64,000 nucleotides of DNA from Dryocola sp032000125 (GTDB lineage Bacteria > Pseudomonadota > Gammaproteobacteria > Enterobacterales > Enterobacteriaceae): contig DAMALH010000006.1 in assembly GCA_032000125.1 (NCBI GenBank), forward strand, positions 62,001 through 126,000, in the 5' to 3' direction. Below, one piece after another: positions 43,969 through 52,174 of the stretch. Every line of letters starts with the position of its first letter. The first letter of the stretch is position 1. Both the position numbers and the translations under genes were made by a program. The notes under the pieces are model-generated. The model had not been told where the DNA came from. It saw nothing but the letters and a program-made list of their open reading frames with translations, and searched no databases.

Positions 43969-43971
43969 CGG

Positions 43972-43984
43972 TTGTTAAAGAGCG
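43972..43984 (-). promoter_or_regulatory. nut boxA
   Basis: Minus-strand CGCTCTTTAACAA matches the boxA consensus used by NusB/NusE (rrn TGCTCTTTAACA; lambda CGCTCTTA). With boxB it forms a complete nut site in the leader of the tailocin operon. Confidence 0.9.
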
Positions 43985-44023
43985 TTGGCTCGTTGCTGAG
44001 CGCTTTGTCGTGCTGATGAATTG

Positions 44024-44052
44024 ATATTGAACCAAATGTACAATCCCGTCAA
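44024..44052 (-). promoter_or_regulatory. Main tailocin operon promoter
   Basis: TTGACG (44052-44047), 17 bp, CAATAT (44029-44024). The -35 is good and the -10 weak. The expected start near 44017 gives a leader of about 125 nt that contains the nut site. Two operator-like 13-mers overlap or flank it. Confidence 0.65.
44029..44041 (-). promoter_or_regulatory. Putative repressor operator 1
   Basis: GAACCAAATGTAC fits a 13-bp dyad GNAC-N5-GTNC that recurs five times around this promoter and the repressor start. It lies between the -10 and -35. Confidence 0.68.
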
Positions 44053-44065
44053 GAACCAAAAGTAC
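44053..44065 (-). promoter_or_regulatory. Putative repressor operator 2
   Basis: GAACCAAAAGTAC, one base different from operator 1 and 24 bp from it start to start, immediately upstream of the -35. Confidence 0.68.
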
Positions 44066-44230
44066 GAATTATTGATAAAAATTTAAAATGCTAATTAGCC
44101 ATTGATTAATAAGAAATTATTTTTTGAGGGGATTTTAACGTTCGGGTTCCAACAGGGCGCGAAAGGAACAACCCAGCAGCTAACCGGGTAGCTTACCGGG
44201 GTTGATTAAAGCGGCAGGCAGGGAGAAACG

Positions 44231-44998
44231 TCAGGCGTGGCGGCGAATAGAATGGCTATACATCACGCGTCCGATGATTTTCAGATGCTGTTCGTTTTCC
44301 TCACAGATTTTCCAGTCGGCATATTTAGCGTTATCCGACCGCACCAGCAGGCTATCGTGGGTCATTTGCAGGCGTTTAACCAGCAATTGGCCTTTGTAAA
44401 GGAACACATAGATACCGTCGCCCTGGAAATAATCTTTGGCGATATCGACAAAGATATAGTCGCCCAGCTCAATGGTGCCGGACATGCTGTCGCCGGTAAC
44501 GGTTATTACTTTAATGCTGTCCGCAGGACGATGACCAAAAAGCTCCAGCGCTTCCTGGCTGTCGTAAACTATATGGTTGATGGTTTCGGTCACTTCGCTG
44601 GAAATCAGGCGACCCGGCCCGGCGCTGGCCTCGATATCCAGCACATCGATGCGAAATCCCGGTTCTGGCGGCGGCGTGTAAAACGGCCCGCCTGCGTTTT
44701 CATTAAGCACCGAAGCATGCGCGGATTCACGCCGCTCATCAGCAAAAACGCCTTCGTTGCCGTGCTGCAGCCACAGCACATCCGCGTTTAAAAACGTGGC
44801 CAGTTCATACATTTTATCCTGGCGAGGGATGGATTCAGCGTTAAGCCATTTGCTTACGGCTTTGGAAGAGACCCCAAGGGCCCTTGCTATCGCCATGCCT
44901 CTGCCAAATTCGTCCAGGCTGGCTTCTGTGCAGGCCTGCGCCAGCCTGCGGGAGAATGCTTCGCGCAATTGTTCTCTCTGTACCATAAGTACGATCAT
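44231..44998 (-). CDS. Phage-type CI repressor with S24 self-cleavage domain
   Basis: A 255-residue regulator. The N-terminal XRE helix-turn-helix (about 25-75: GRGMAIARALGVSSKAVSKWL) joins a LexA/UmuD-type S24 peptidase with an Ala126-Gly127 cleavage site in EASAGPG, Ser171 in VTGDSMSG and Lys208 in LLVKRL. All parts needed for RecA-stimulated autocleavage are present, so SOS induction is expected. Two ATG starts 12 bp apart are possible; neither has a strong Shine-Dalgarno. It stands upstream of, and in the same direction as, the operon it should control. Confidence 0.93.
   Translation of the reverse strand: MIVLMVQREQLREAFSRRLAQACTEASLDEFGRGMAIARALGVSSKAVSKWLNAESIPRQDKMYELATFLNADVLWLQHGNEGVFADERRESAHASVLNENAGGPFYTPPPEPGFRIDVLDIEASAGPGRLISSEVTETINHIVYDSQEALELFGHRPADSIKVITVTGDSMSGTIELGDYIFVDIAKDYFQGDGIYVFLYKGQLLVKRLQMTHDSLLVRSDNAKYADWKICEENEQHLKIIGRVMYSHSIRRHA
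44980..44992 (-). promoter_or_regulatory. Putative repressor operator 3
   Basis: GTACCATAAGTAC fits the same 13-bp GNAC-N5-GTNC dyad and overlaps the repressor start codons. Confidence 0.6.
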
Positions 44999-45010
44999 AG
45001 CTCATTTCGG

Positions 45011-45023
45011 GAACGCATGGTTC
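45011..45023 (-). promoter_or_regulatory. Putative repressor operator 4
   Basis: GAACGCATGGTTC, a GAAC/GTTC dyad of the same 13-bp pattern, just upstream of the repressor. Confidence 0.62.
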
Positions 45024-45034
45024 CATGATAGCAC

Positions 45035-45047
45035 GTACTGAAAGTAC
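45035..45047 (-). promoter_or_regulatory. Putative repressor operator 5
   Basis: GTACTGAAAGTAC, a near-perfect dyad, 24 bp from operator 4 (the same spacing as operators 1 and 2). Confidence 0.65.
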
Positions 45048-45244
45048 ACAAAGCAATAATCGCGATTAAACACGCAGCGATATTGGGGATGTTTTGCTTT
45101 TATGGTACAGTGCGCGCCTGCAAAATTCCGGTGCTTTCATTCCCATCTTATACTGTATAAATACACATATCCAAGTCGATTTTTACGGCTGAGCGTGAGA
45201 CGTGAGGGGTTAACCGGGGAAGTGAGGCAAAGCAAGGTCTTGAA

Positions 45245-45505
45245 ATGGCTCTACTAATTACCAAAAAATGTATCAATTGCGATATGTGCGAGCCCGAGTG
45301 CCCGAATCAGGCTATCTCCATGGGAGAGAGCATTTACGAGATCGATACCGATCGCTGTACCCAGTGCGTGGGCCATTACGAAACGCCGACCTGCCAGCAG
45401 GTCTGCCCGATTGTAAACACCATTATTATCGACCCGGCACATGTTGAAAGCGAAGAGCGGCTATGGGACAAGTATGTTCAGCTACATCACGCCGATAAAA
45501 TCTAG
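45245..45505 (+). CDS. yfhL: YfhL, 4Fe-4S ferredoxin
   Basis: An 86-residue ferredoxin with two cluster motifs: CINCDMCEPECP and CTQCVGHYETPTCQQVCP. Length equals E. coli YfhL, which carries two 4Fe-4S clusters. It marks the right backbone edge of the island. Its stop overlaps the convergent acpS stop by 4 bp. Confidence 0.96.
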   Translation: MALLITKKCINCDMCEPECPNQAISMGESIYEIDTDRCTQCVGHYETPTCQQVCPIVNTIIIDPAHVESEERLWDKYVQLHHADKI

Positions 45506-45882
45506 CTTTCGATAATCACCGTCGCACAGGCGTAATGGCGTTCGTCCGCAAGCGTAACGTGAACTGAACGCACGCCCATCCGCTCAGCAAGCCGTTCCGC
45601 CTCTTTCCAGAACCGCAGTTGCGGTTTGCCTAAAGTATCGTTAAACACCTCAAACTGATTAAACGCAAGACCGTTGCGGATGCCGGTTCCGAAGGCTTTA
45701 GCCGCCGCCTCTTTGACCGCAAAGCGTTTGGCGAGAAAACGCACCGGCTGCTGGTGCGCTTCATATTGTTCCCATTCGCTTGCGCTTAGCACGCGCTTCG
45801 CCAGACGGTCTCCCGAACGGGAGATAACGCTTTCGATGCGCGCGATCTCCACGATATCCGTGCCAAGGCCGAGGATTGCCAT
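45502..45882 (-). CDS. acpS: AcpS, holo-ACP synthase
   Basis: AcpS attaches the phosphopantetheine arm of CoA to acyl carrier protein. The 126-residue chain has GLGTDIVEIARIE and RFLAKRFAVKEAAAKAFGTG, the metal and CoA site. The start overlaps the pdxJ stop (TAATG); last gene of the rnc-era-recO-pdxJ-acpS run. Confidence 0.97.
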   Translation of the reverse strand: MAILGLGTDIVEIARIESVISRSGDRLAKRVLSASEWEQYEAHQQPVRFLAKRFAVKEAAAKAFGTGIRNGLAFNQFEVFNDTLGKPQLRFWKEAERLAERMGVRSVHVTLADERHYACATVIIES

Positions 45883-46613
45883 TAGCGACGCGCTTCCTGC
45901 ATCAGACGTTTCATCTCCGCCACGGCCTCTTTTAAGCCGCTCATCACCGCTCGCCCGATAATTGCATGGCCGATATTCAGCTCGTGCATTTCAGGCAGGC
46001 GGGCAATGGCCTGCACGTTGTGATAAGTCAGCCCGTGCCCGGCATTCACCTTCAGACCTTTACCAGCGGCATAGGTCGCGGCTTCGGCGATGCGCGCCAG
46101 CTCTTTTGCCTGCGTGGCGTCGTCTTTAGCATCCGCATAGCAGCCCGTATGAATTTCGATATAAGGCGCACCTACGGCCACGGCTGCATCAATCTGCGCA
46201 TGGTCGGCGTCAATAAATAAAGAAACCAGAATGCCCGCATCGGCCAGCCGCTTGCAGGCGTCGCGCATTTTATCGAGCTGGCCTGCTATGTCCAGGCCAC
46301 CTTCGGTGGTTACTTCCTGACGCTTTTCCGGCACCAGGCAGCAGAAGTGCGGACGAGTGTCACAGGCGATGGCGATCGTTTCTTCGGTGACGGCCATTTC
46401 AAGGTTCATTCGGGTATCGAGGGTCTGGCGCAGAATACGGACATCGCGATCGGTGATGTGGCGGCGGTCTTCACGTAAGTGTACGGTAATGCCGTCGGCG
46501 CCCGCCTGCTCGGCAATGAAAGCTGCCTGTACCGGATCCGGGTAAGCCGTGCCGCGAGCGTTGCGCAGGGTCGCGATATGATCGATGTTTACACCTAACA
46601 GTAATTCAGCCAT
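45882..46613 (-). CDS. pdxJ: PdxJ, pyridoxine 5'-phosphate synthase
   Basis: PdxJ joins deoxyxylulose phosphate with aminoacetone phosphate to give pyridoxine phosphate. The 243-residue TIM barrel has LLGVNIDHIATLRNARGT at the N-terminus and the phosphate-binding GHGLTYHNV and ELNIGHAIIGRAV near the C-terminus. Confidence 0.98.
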   Translation of the reverse strand: MAELLLGVNIDHIATLRNARGTAYPDPVQAAFIAEQAGADGITVHLREDRRHITDRDVRILRQTLDTRMNLEMAVTEETIAIACDTRPHFCCLVPEKRQEVTTEGGLDIAGQLDKMRDACKRLADAGILVSLFIDADHAQIDAAVAVGAPYIEIHTGCYADAKDDATQAKELARIAEAATYAAGKGLKVNAGHGLTYHNVQAIARLPEMHELNIGHAIIGRAVMSGLKEAVAEMKRLMQEARR

Positions 46614-46686
46614 GACTATCCTCGGAGATCAGAATGATATGCCAGCAGTGTACACCGCTGATGGAAAGCGTGGCTACGATCGAGCG

Positions 46687-47424
46687 TTATTGCGTGTCGG
46701 GAGAAGATTTGAGTGGCGCTTTTTTGGGCACAAACTGACGAAACAGTTCGCGGCTTTTGAGCGGCTTACCGCCGAGATAGGGTTTTAGCGCCATACGGGT
46801 AAAGCGTTTGGCCGCGCGTAAAGTCGCAACGTCGGGAAACTCACGGTTTGCCAGCGCCTTAAGCTCATGGCCGGTAAAGCTGTGGTTATCAACCACCATG
46901 CTTGCGATAAAGCCTTTTTCTTCCCGATAGCGGTAGGTCATGGTATCTGCGACTTCTTCTCCGCTCCCGGCGCAGTGAAGAAAATCCACGCCATAGCCAA
47001 GATGGCCCAGCAAGGCCAGCTCAAAGCGGCGCAGCGCGGGCTCCGGCGTTCCGTTGACGCCGGCTAACGCCTGGATGCAGTGCAGATAATCAAAAAAAAG
47101 CTCAGAGAAACGAGTTTCCTGCTCAAGCACGCGGGAAACAAGCTCGTTGACGTAAAGGCCGCTGTAGAGCGAGATACCGCTGAGAGGAAGCGCGAGGGAA
47201 ACAGCTTCGGCGCTGCGCAGCGTTTTGACTTCGCCGCGCCCGCTCCAGCGGACTAACAGAGGGGTGAAAGGCTGTAAGGCGCCCTTCAGACTGGAGCGAC
47301 GAGAGCGCGCGCCTTTGGCAATAACACGCACTCGTCCGGACTCTTCGGAAAACAGGTCGAGAAGAAGGCTGGTTTCACTCCAGGGGCGACTATGCAGGAC
47401 AAAAGCCCGTTGCCAGCCTTCCAT
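46687..47424 (-). CDS. recO: RecO, recombination mediator
   Basis: RecO helps load RecA onto SSB-coated DNA in the RecFOR pathway. The 245-residue chain has an N-terminal OB fold (GWQRAFVLHSRPWSETSLLLDLFSEESGRVRV) and a helical C-terminus. The ATG giving MEGWQRAF, four bases after the era stop, is used; a TTG lies one codon before. Confidence 0.95.
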   Translation of the reverse strand: MEGWQRAFVLHSRPWSETSLLLDLFSEESGRVRVIAKGARSRRSSLKGALQPFTPLLVRWSGRGEVKTLRSAEAVSLALPLSGISLYSGLYVNELVSRVLEQETRFSELFFDYLHCIQALAGVNGTPEPALRRFELALLGHLGYGVDFLHCAGSGEEVADTMTYRYREEKGFIASMVVDNHSFTGHELKALANREFPDVATLRAAKRFTRMALKPYLGGKPLKSRELFRQFVPKKAPLKSSPDTQ

Positions 47425-47427
47425 CAA

Positions 47428-48330
47428 TTAATCGTCTGTGTAACCGAGGCTACGCAGCGCGCGCTCGTCGTCTGCCCAGCCGGATTTAACCTTAACCCAC
47501 AGCTCCAGATGGATTTTGGCTTCGAACATCTCTTCCATGTCTTTACGCGCTTCAATACCGATGGTTTTGATCTTGGCGCCTTTATTGCCGATCACCATTT
47601 TCTTCTGGCCTTCACGCTCAACAAGAATCAGGCCGTTGATATCGTAGCCGCCGCGGGCGTTGGTCACGAACTGTTCGATCTCTACGGTAACCGAGTACGG
47701 CAGTTCTGCGCCCAGGAAACGCATCAGTTTTTCACGGATGATTTCAGACGCCATAAAACGCTGCGAGCGGTCGGTGATGTAGTCTTCCGGGAAATGGTGA
47801 ATCGCTTCCGGCAGACGTTTACGCACGATGCTGGCGATGGTGTCCACGTTCATGCCGGTTTCAGCAGAAATTGGCACGATATCCAGGAAGTTCATCTGGC
47901 TACCGAGGAACTGTAAATGCGGCAGCAGGATGCTTTTTTCCTGCACGTTATCAACTTTGTTGACCGCAAGGATAACCGGCGCTTTGCTGTCGCGCAGCTT
48001 GTTAAGCACCATTTCGTCATCGGCCGTCCACTTAGTGCCTTCAACCACAAAGATAACCAGCTCAACGTCGCCGATGGAACTGCTTGCCGCTTTGTTCATC
48101 AGACGGTTGATGGCGCGCTTTTCTTCCATGTGCAGCCCCGGAGTATCAACATAAATTGCCTGATAAGCCCCTTCGGTATGGATGCCCATGATGCGGTGAC
48201 GCGTGGTTTGCGCCTTACGCGAGGTAATGGAAATTTTTTGCCCAAGCAACTGGTTTAGCAGCGTGGATTTGCCAACGTTCGGGCGACCAACGATTGCCAC
48301 GAACCCGCAAAATGTTTGTTCTTCGCTCAT
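47428..48330 (-). CDS. era: Era, ribosome-associated GTPase
   Basis: Era binds the 3' end of 16S rRNA and is essential for 30S maturation. The 300-residue protein has G1 (GRPNVGKSTL), G3 (DTPGL), G4 (NKVD) in the GTPase domain and a C-terminal KH domain with VIGNKGAKIKTIG. Overlaps rnc by 4 bp. Confidence 0.98.
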   Translation of the reverse strand: MSEEQTFCGFVAIVGRPNVGKSTLLNQLLGQKISITSRKAQTTRHRIMGIHTEGAYQAIYVDTPGLHMEEKRAINRLMNKAASSSIGDVELVIFVVEGTKWTADDEMVLNKLRDSKAPVILAVNKVDNVQEKSILLPHLQFLGSQMNFLDIVPISAETGMNVDTIASIVRKRLPEAIHHFPEDYITDRSQRFMASEIIREKLMRFLGAELPYSVTVEIEQFVTNARGGYDINGLILVEREGQKKMVIGNKGAKIKTIGIEARKDMEEMFEAKIHLELWVKVKSGWADDERALRSLGYTDD

Positions 48331-49007
48331 TCCAGCTCCAGCTTTTTAAGCGCCTGTTCAGCCGCAGCCTGTTCCGCTTTACGGCGGCTTGAACCGGTCC
48401 CTACAACCGGCTCAGGCAGGCCACTCACCTGACAGTGAATAGTAAATTCCTGATCGTGCGCCTCGCCGCGAACCTGCACTACCAGATAAGACGGCAGCGG
48501 CAGGTGTCGACCCTGCAGATACTCCTGCAGACGCGTTTTCGGATCTTTTTGCTTGTCGCCAGGACTGATTTCATCCAGGCGGGTTTGATACCAGGAGAGG
48601 ATCAAACGCTCAACGTTCTGAATATCGCTGTCGAGAAACACGCCGCCGATTAAGGCTTCAACGGTATCGGCAAGAATAGATTCACGACGGAAACCGCCGC
48701 TTTTCAGCTCGCCCGGCCCAAGGCGCAGGCACTCGCCCAACTCAAATTCGCGCGCGATTTCAGCCAGCGTATTGCCGCGAACAAGCGTGGCACGCATACG
48801 GCTCATGTCGCCTTCGTCAACGCGAGGAAAACGATGATAAAGCGCGTTGGCGATAACGTAGCTCAGAATGGAGTCACCCAAAAATTCCAGACGCTCGTTG
48901 TGTTTGCTGCTGGCGCTGCGATGGGTTAAAGCCTGCTGCAACAGATCCTGATGTACAAAAGTGTAGCCCAGCTTACGCTGCAGCCTGGTTATTACGATGG
49001 GGTTCAT
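48327..49007 (-). CDS. rnc: Rnc, ribonuclease III
   Basis: RNase III cuts double-stranded RNA in rRNA and mRNA processing. The 226-residue chain has the catalytic NERLEFLGDSIL motif (residues about 37-48), a second acidic cluster (DTVEALIGG) and a C-terminal double-stranded RNA binding domain (GSSRRKAEQAAAEQAL). The leader carries a strong stem-loop; in E. coli RNase III cuts such a leader to limit its own synthesis. Confidence 0.98.
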   Translation of the reverse strand: MNPIVITRLQRKLGYTFVHQDLLQQALTHRSASSKHNERLEFLGDSILSYVIANALYHRFPRVDEGDMSRMRATLVRGNTLAEIAREFELGECLRLGPGELKSGGFRRESILADTVEALIGGVFLDSDIQNVERLILSWYQTRLDEISPGDKQKDPKTRLQEYLQGRHLPLPSYLVVQVRGEAHDQEFTIHCQVSGLPEPVVGTGSSRRKAEQAAAEQALKKLELE

Positions 49008-49090
49008 GCGATACCAATTAATGAATGCGTCAATTATTCAGCACACGGAACAGACCTGAAAAAGGGAAACCAACGCTGTTTCGTGTGCCG

Positions 49091-49111
49091 TGGCTCCTCA
49101 GCGAGGAGCCA
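49091..49111 (-). promoter_or_regulatory. Stem-loop in the rnc leader (probable RNase III autoregulation site)
   Basis: TGGCTCCTC-GCT-GAGGAGCCA forms a perfect 9-bp stem about 85 nt before the rnc start and after lepB. It corresponds in place to the E. coli rnc leader hairpin cut by RNase III. Confidence 0.6.
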
Positions 49112-49179
49112 GCCTAAATACGGGGGGATATTCTATACACAACGACCCGGGATGTCGTTACCTGAATAGATTTAATTGA

Positions 49180-50154
49180 TCAATGAATTCCGCCAATACG
49201 ATTTAAGCGAACGCCGGTTGGCCACTGCCCTTCCTGCTTCTCAAAGCTCATCCAGATAGCGGTTGCTTTGCCGACGAGGTTTTGCTCAGGAACAAAGCCC
49301 CAGTAGCGGCTATCGGCGCTGTTATCGCGGTTATCGCCCATCATGAAATAATGGCCCGGCGGCACAATCCACGTCGCCAACTGCTGGCCCTGCTGCTGGT
49401 AGTACATGCCAAGCTGGTCCTGCGCGATGGGGACGGTAAGAATGCGGTGCGTGACATCACCCAGCGACTCTTTGCGTTCAGCTAAACGAATCCCGCCTGC
49501 TTTGGTTTCGTTTTGCGGAACCTGGAAGAAACCGGAGGTCGCTTCGCTACCGTTGTTGCGCGCGAAGGTCTGCACAAAATCGGCTGGCGCTACATTGCTG
49601 TACGTAATCGGCAGGGCGTTGTCACAGGCCTGGCCAGAGCTGCAGTTTGGCTGAACTGTCACTTCTTTCGCAACCGGATCGTAGCTTACGCGATCGCCCG
49701 GTAAACCAACCGCGCGCTTAATATAGTCAAGACGCGGATCCTGCGGATATTTAAAGACCACAATATCACCGCGTTTTGGATGGCCCGTCTCAATTAGCGT
49801 TTTCTGGTAAATAGGATCTTTAATGCCGTAGGCAAATTTTTCGACCAGAATAAAATCGCCAATTAACAGCGTCGGCATCATCGATCCAGAAGGGATCTGG
49901 AAGGGTTCGTAAATAAACGAACGCACAATCAGCACGATGGCCAGAACCGGAAATACGGACGCGCCGGTTTCCAGCCAGCCGGGTTTTGGCCCAACCTTTT
50001 TCAGCGTGTTTGTATCGAGCGTTTCACCAGTGGCAGCCTGCGCTGCCGCCTGTTTTTCACGACGCTTTGGCGCAAAGATAAACTTATCGATACACCATAA
50101 AATGCCCGTCACCAGCGTGGCTATCACGAGGATCAAGGCGAACATGTTCGCCAT
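49180..50154 (-). CDS. lepB: LepB, signal peptidase I
   Basis: LepB removes signal peptides of exported proteins at the outer face of the inner membrane. The 324-residue chain has two N-terminal membrane helices, the catalytic Ser in FQIPSGSMMPTLL (about residue 91), the Lys in YIKRAVGLPGDRV (about 146) and the MGDNRDNSADSRYWG motif. It follows lepA by 14 bp. Confidence 0.98.
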   Translation of the reverse strand: MANMFALILVIATLVTGILWCIDKFIFAPKRREKQAAAQAATGETLDTNTLKKVGPKPGWLETGASVFPVLAIVLIVRSFIYEPFQIPSGSMMPTLLIGDFILVEKFAYGIKDPIYQKTLIETGHPKRGDIVVFKYPQDPRLDYIKRAVGLPGDRVSYDPVAKEVTVQPNCSSGQACDNALPITYSNVAPADFVQTFARNNGSEATSGFFQVPQNETKAGGIRLAERKESLGDVTHRILTVPIAQDQLGMYYQQQGQQLATWIVPPGHYFMMGDNRDNSADSRYWGFVPEQNLVGKATAIWMSFEKQEGQWPTGVRLNRIGGIH

Positions 50155-50168
50155 GCCAACTCCTTAGA

Positions 50169-51968
50169 TTATTTGCCGTCTTTACCGACGTGCAGAATGG
50201 CGAGGAACGCTTCCTGCGGCAGCTCGACGTTACCGACCTGCTTCATACGTTTCTTACCTTCTTTCTGTTTCTGCAGCAGCTTTTTCTTACGGCTTACGTC
50301 GCCGCCGTAGCATTTTGCCAGAACGTTTTTACGCAGTTGCTTAACGGTTGAACGCGCGATGATATGCGCGCCGATTGCCGCCTGAATCGCAATATCAAAT
50401 TGCTGGCGTGGGATCAGCTCCTGCATTTTTTCAACTAGCTGGCGGCCCCGGAACTGTGAGTTTCCACGGTGGGTGATCAGGGCAAGGGCATCGACGCGCT
50501 CACCGTTGATCAGCACGTCAACACGCACCATATCCGACGCCTGGAAGCGTTTGAAATTGTAATCCAGTGAAGCATAGCCGCGGGACGTGGACTTTAGGCG
50601 ATCGAAGAAGTCCAGCACCACTTCCGCCATTGGGATTTCATAGGTCAGCGCAACCTGGTTACCGTGGTAAACCATATTGGTCTGTACGCCACGCTTCTCA
50701 ATACACAGCGTGATGACGCTGCCCAGATATTCCTGCGGCATCAGCATATGGCATTCAGCGATAGGTTCACGCAGTTCTGCGATGTTGTTGAGCGCCGGCA
50801 GCTTGGATGGGCTATCCACGTAAATCGTCTCGCCGCTGGTGGTTTCAACTTCATAAACTACCGTCGGCGCGGTGGTGATCAGATCGAGATCGTATTCACG
50901 CTCCAGACGTTCCTGAATGATTTCCATGTGCAGCAGACCAAGGAAACCGCAGCGGAAGCCGAAGCCCAGCGCCGTTGAGCTTTCCGGCTCATAGAACAAG
51001 GAGGCATCGTTCAGGCTCAGTTTACCCAGCGCATCACGGAAGTTTTCATAATCATCAGAGCTGACCGGGAACAGGCCGGCGTAAACCTGCGGCTTCACTT
51101 TCTTAAAGCCCGGCAGCGCTTTTTCGGCCGGGTTACGGGACAGGGTCAGAGTATCGCCAACCGGCGCGCCCAGAATGTCTTTAATTGCACAGACCAGCCA
51201 GCCAACTTCGCCGCAGCCCAGCATATCGCGATCGACACGTTTTGGCGTGAAGATACCGAGACGATCGGCGTTATACACCTGACCGGTACTCATTACCTTG
51301 ATTTTATCGCCCTTTCTCATGGTGCCGTTTTTAATACGCACCAGGGAGACGACGCCGAGATAGTTATCGAACCAGGAGTCGATGATCAGCGCCTGCAGCG
51401 GCGCATCCGGATCGCCTTCCGGACCTGGAATATCCTGTACCAGGCGCTCAAGTACATCCACAACGCCAAGGCCGGTTTTAGCTGAACAACGCACGGCATC
51501 GGTGGCATCAATGCCGACGATATCTTCAATTTCCTGCGCCGCACGCTCAGGATCGGCTGCCGGCAGGTCAATTTTGTTCAGTACCGGCACGACTTCAAGA
51601 TCCATTTCCATCGCGGTGTAGCAGTTTGCCAGCGTCTGGGCCTCTACGCCCTGCCCGGCATCCACCACCAGCAGCGCGCCTTCGCAGGCGGCTAAAGATC
51701 GGGACACTTCATAAGAGAAGTCGACATGCCCTGGCGTGTCGATGAAATTCAGATGATAAGTTTCGCCATCGCTTGCTTTGTAATCGAGCGTAACGCTCTG
51801 CGCTTTGATGGTAATACCGCGTTCACGTTCCAGGTCCATGGAATCCAGCACCTGGGCCGCCATTTCGCGATCGGAGAGGCCGCCGCAAATCTGGATAATA
51901 CGGTCAGACAGCGTCGATTTACCGTGGTCGATGTGGGCAATAATAGAAAAGTTACGTATGTTCTTCAT
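50169..51968 (-). CDS. lepA: LepA (EF4), translation GTPase
   Basis: LepA is a ribosome-binding GTPase related to EF-G. The 599-residue chain has AHIDHGKSTL, DTPGHVDF and NKIDLP in the GTPase domain and the unique C-terminal domain (AKCYGGDVSRKKKLLQKQKEGKKRMK). First gene of the lepA-lepB unit. Confidence 0.98.
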   Translation of the reverse strand: MKNIRNFSIIAHIDHGKSTLSDRIIQICGGLSDREMAAQVLDSMDLERERGITIKAQSVTLDYKASDGETYHLNFIDTPGHVDFSYEVSRSLAACEGALLVVDAGQGVEAQTLANCYTAMEMDLEVVPVLNKIDLPAADPERAAQEIEDIVGIDATDAVRCSAKTGLGVVDVLERLVQDIPGPEGDPDAPLQALIIDSWFDNYLGVVSLVRIKNGTMRKGDKIKVMSTGQVYNADRLGIFTPKRVDRDMLGCGEVGWLVCAIKDILGAPVGDTLTLSRNPAEKALPGFKKVKPQVYAGLFPVSSDDYENFRDALGKLSLNDASLFYEPESSTALGFGFRCGFLGLLHMEIIQERLEREYDLDLITTAPTVVYEVETTSGETIYVDSPSKLPALNNIAELREPIAECHMLMPQEYLGSVITLCIEKRGVQTNMVYHGNQVALTYEIPMAEVVLDFFDRLKSTSRGYASLDYNFKRFQASDMVRVDVLINGERVDALALITHRGNSQFRGRQLVEKMQELIPRQQFDIAIQAAIGAHIIARSTVKQLRKNVLAKCYGGDVSRKKKLLQKQKEGKKRMKQVGNVELPQEAFLAILHVGKDGK

Positions 51969-52174
51969 AGTTAGAGGTTTTATGCCTTACAAATGGCCTG
52001 AGAGCTCGGCGCTTCGCGCTGTACGGAGCATGATGTCAATGGCTGTCTTCTGCCTGAAACGCCGCATTCTACACTACAACGAGAAAGCGAGGAAACTGCT
52101 CATCCTGCAAGCTTAGCTGAGGGGATAAAAGAGGCCGGGCAGTAGCATTGCAGTGAATAGCGGCCAGCAGAATT

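Noticed and set aside
44168..44203. Hairpin CAACCC...GGGTTG after the repressor gene as a terminator
   Set aside because: No T run follows and competing inner pairings exist, so I could not call it an intrinsic terminator.
31537..44998. Classification as a defective temperate prophage
   Set aside because: The tail and lysis genes show no frameshift or truncation apart from the phase-correct slippery site, while every head and replication gene is missing as a block. This fits a maintained tailocin better.
45502..45505. ShoB/OhsC toxin-antitoxin locus expected near yfhL-acpS from memory of E. coli
   Set aside because: The two stop codons overlap here, so there is no room for it.
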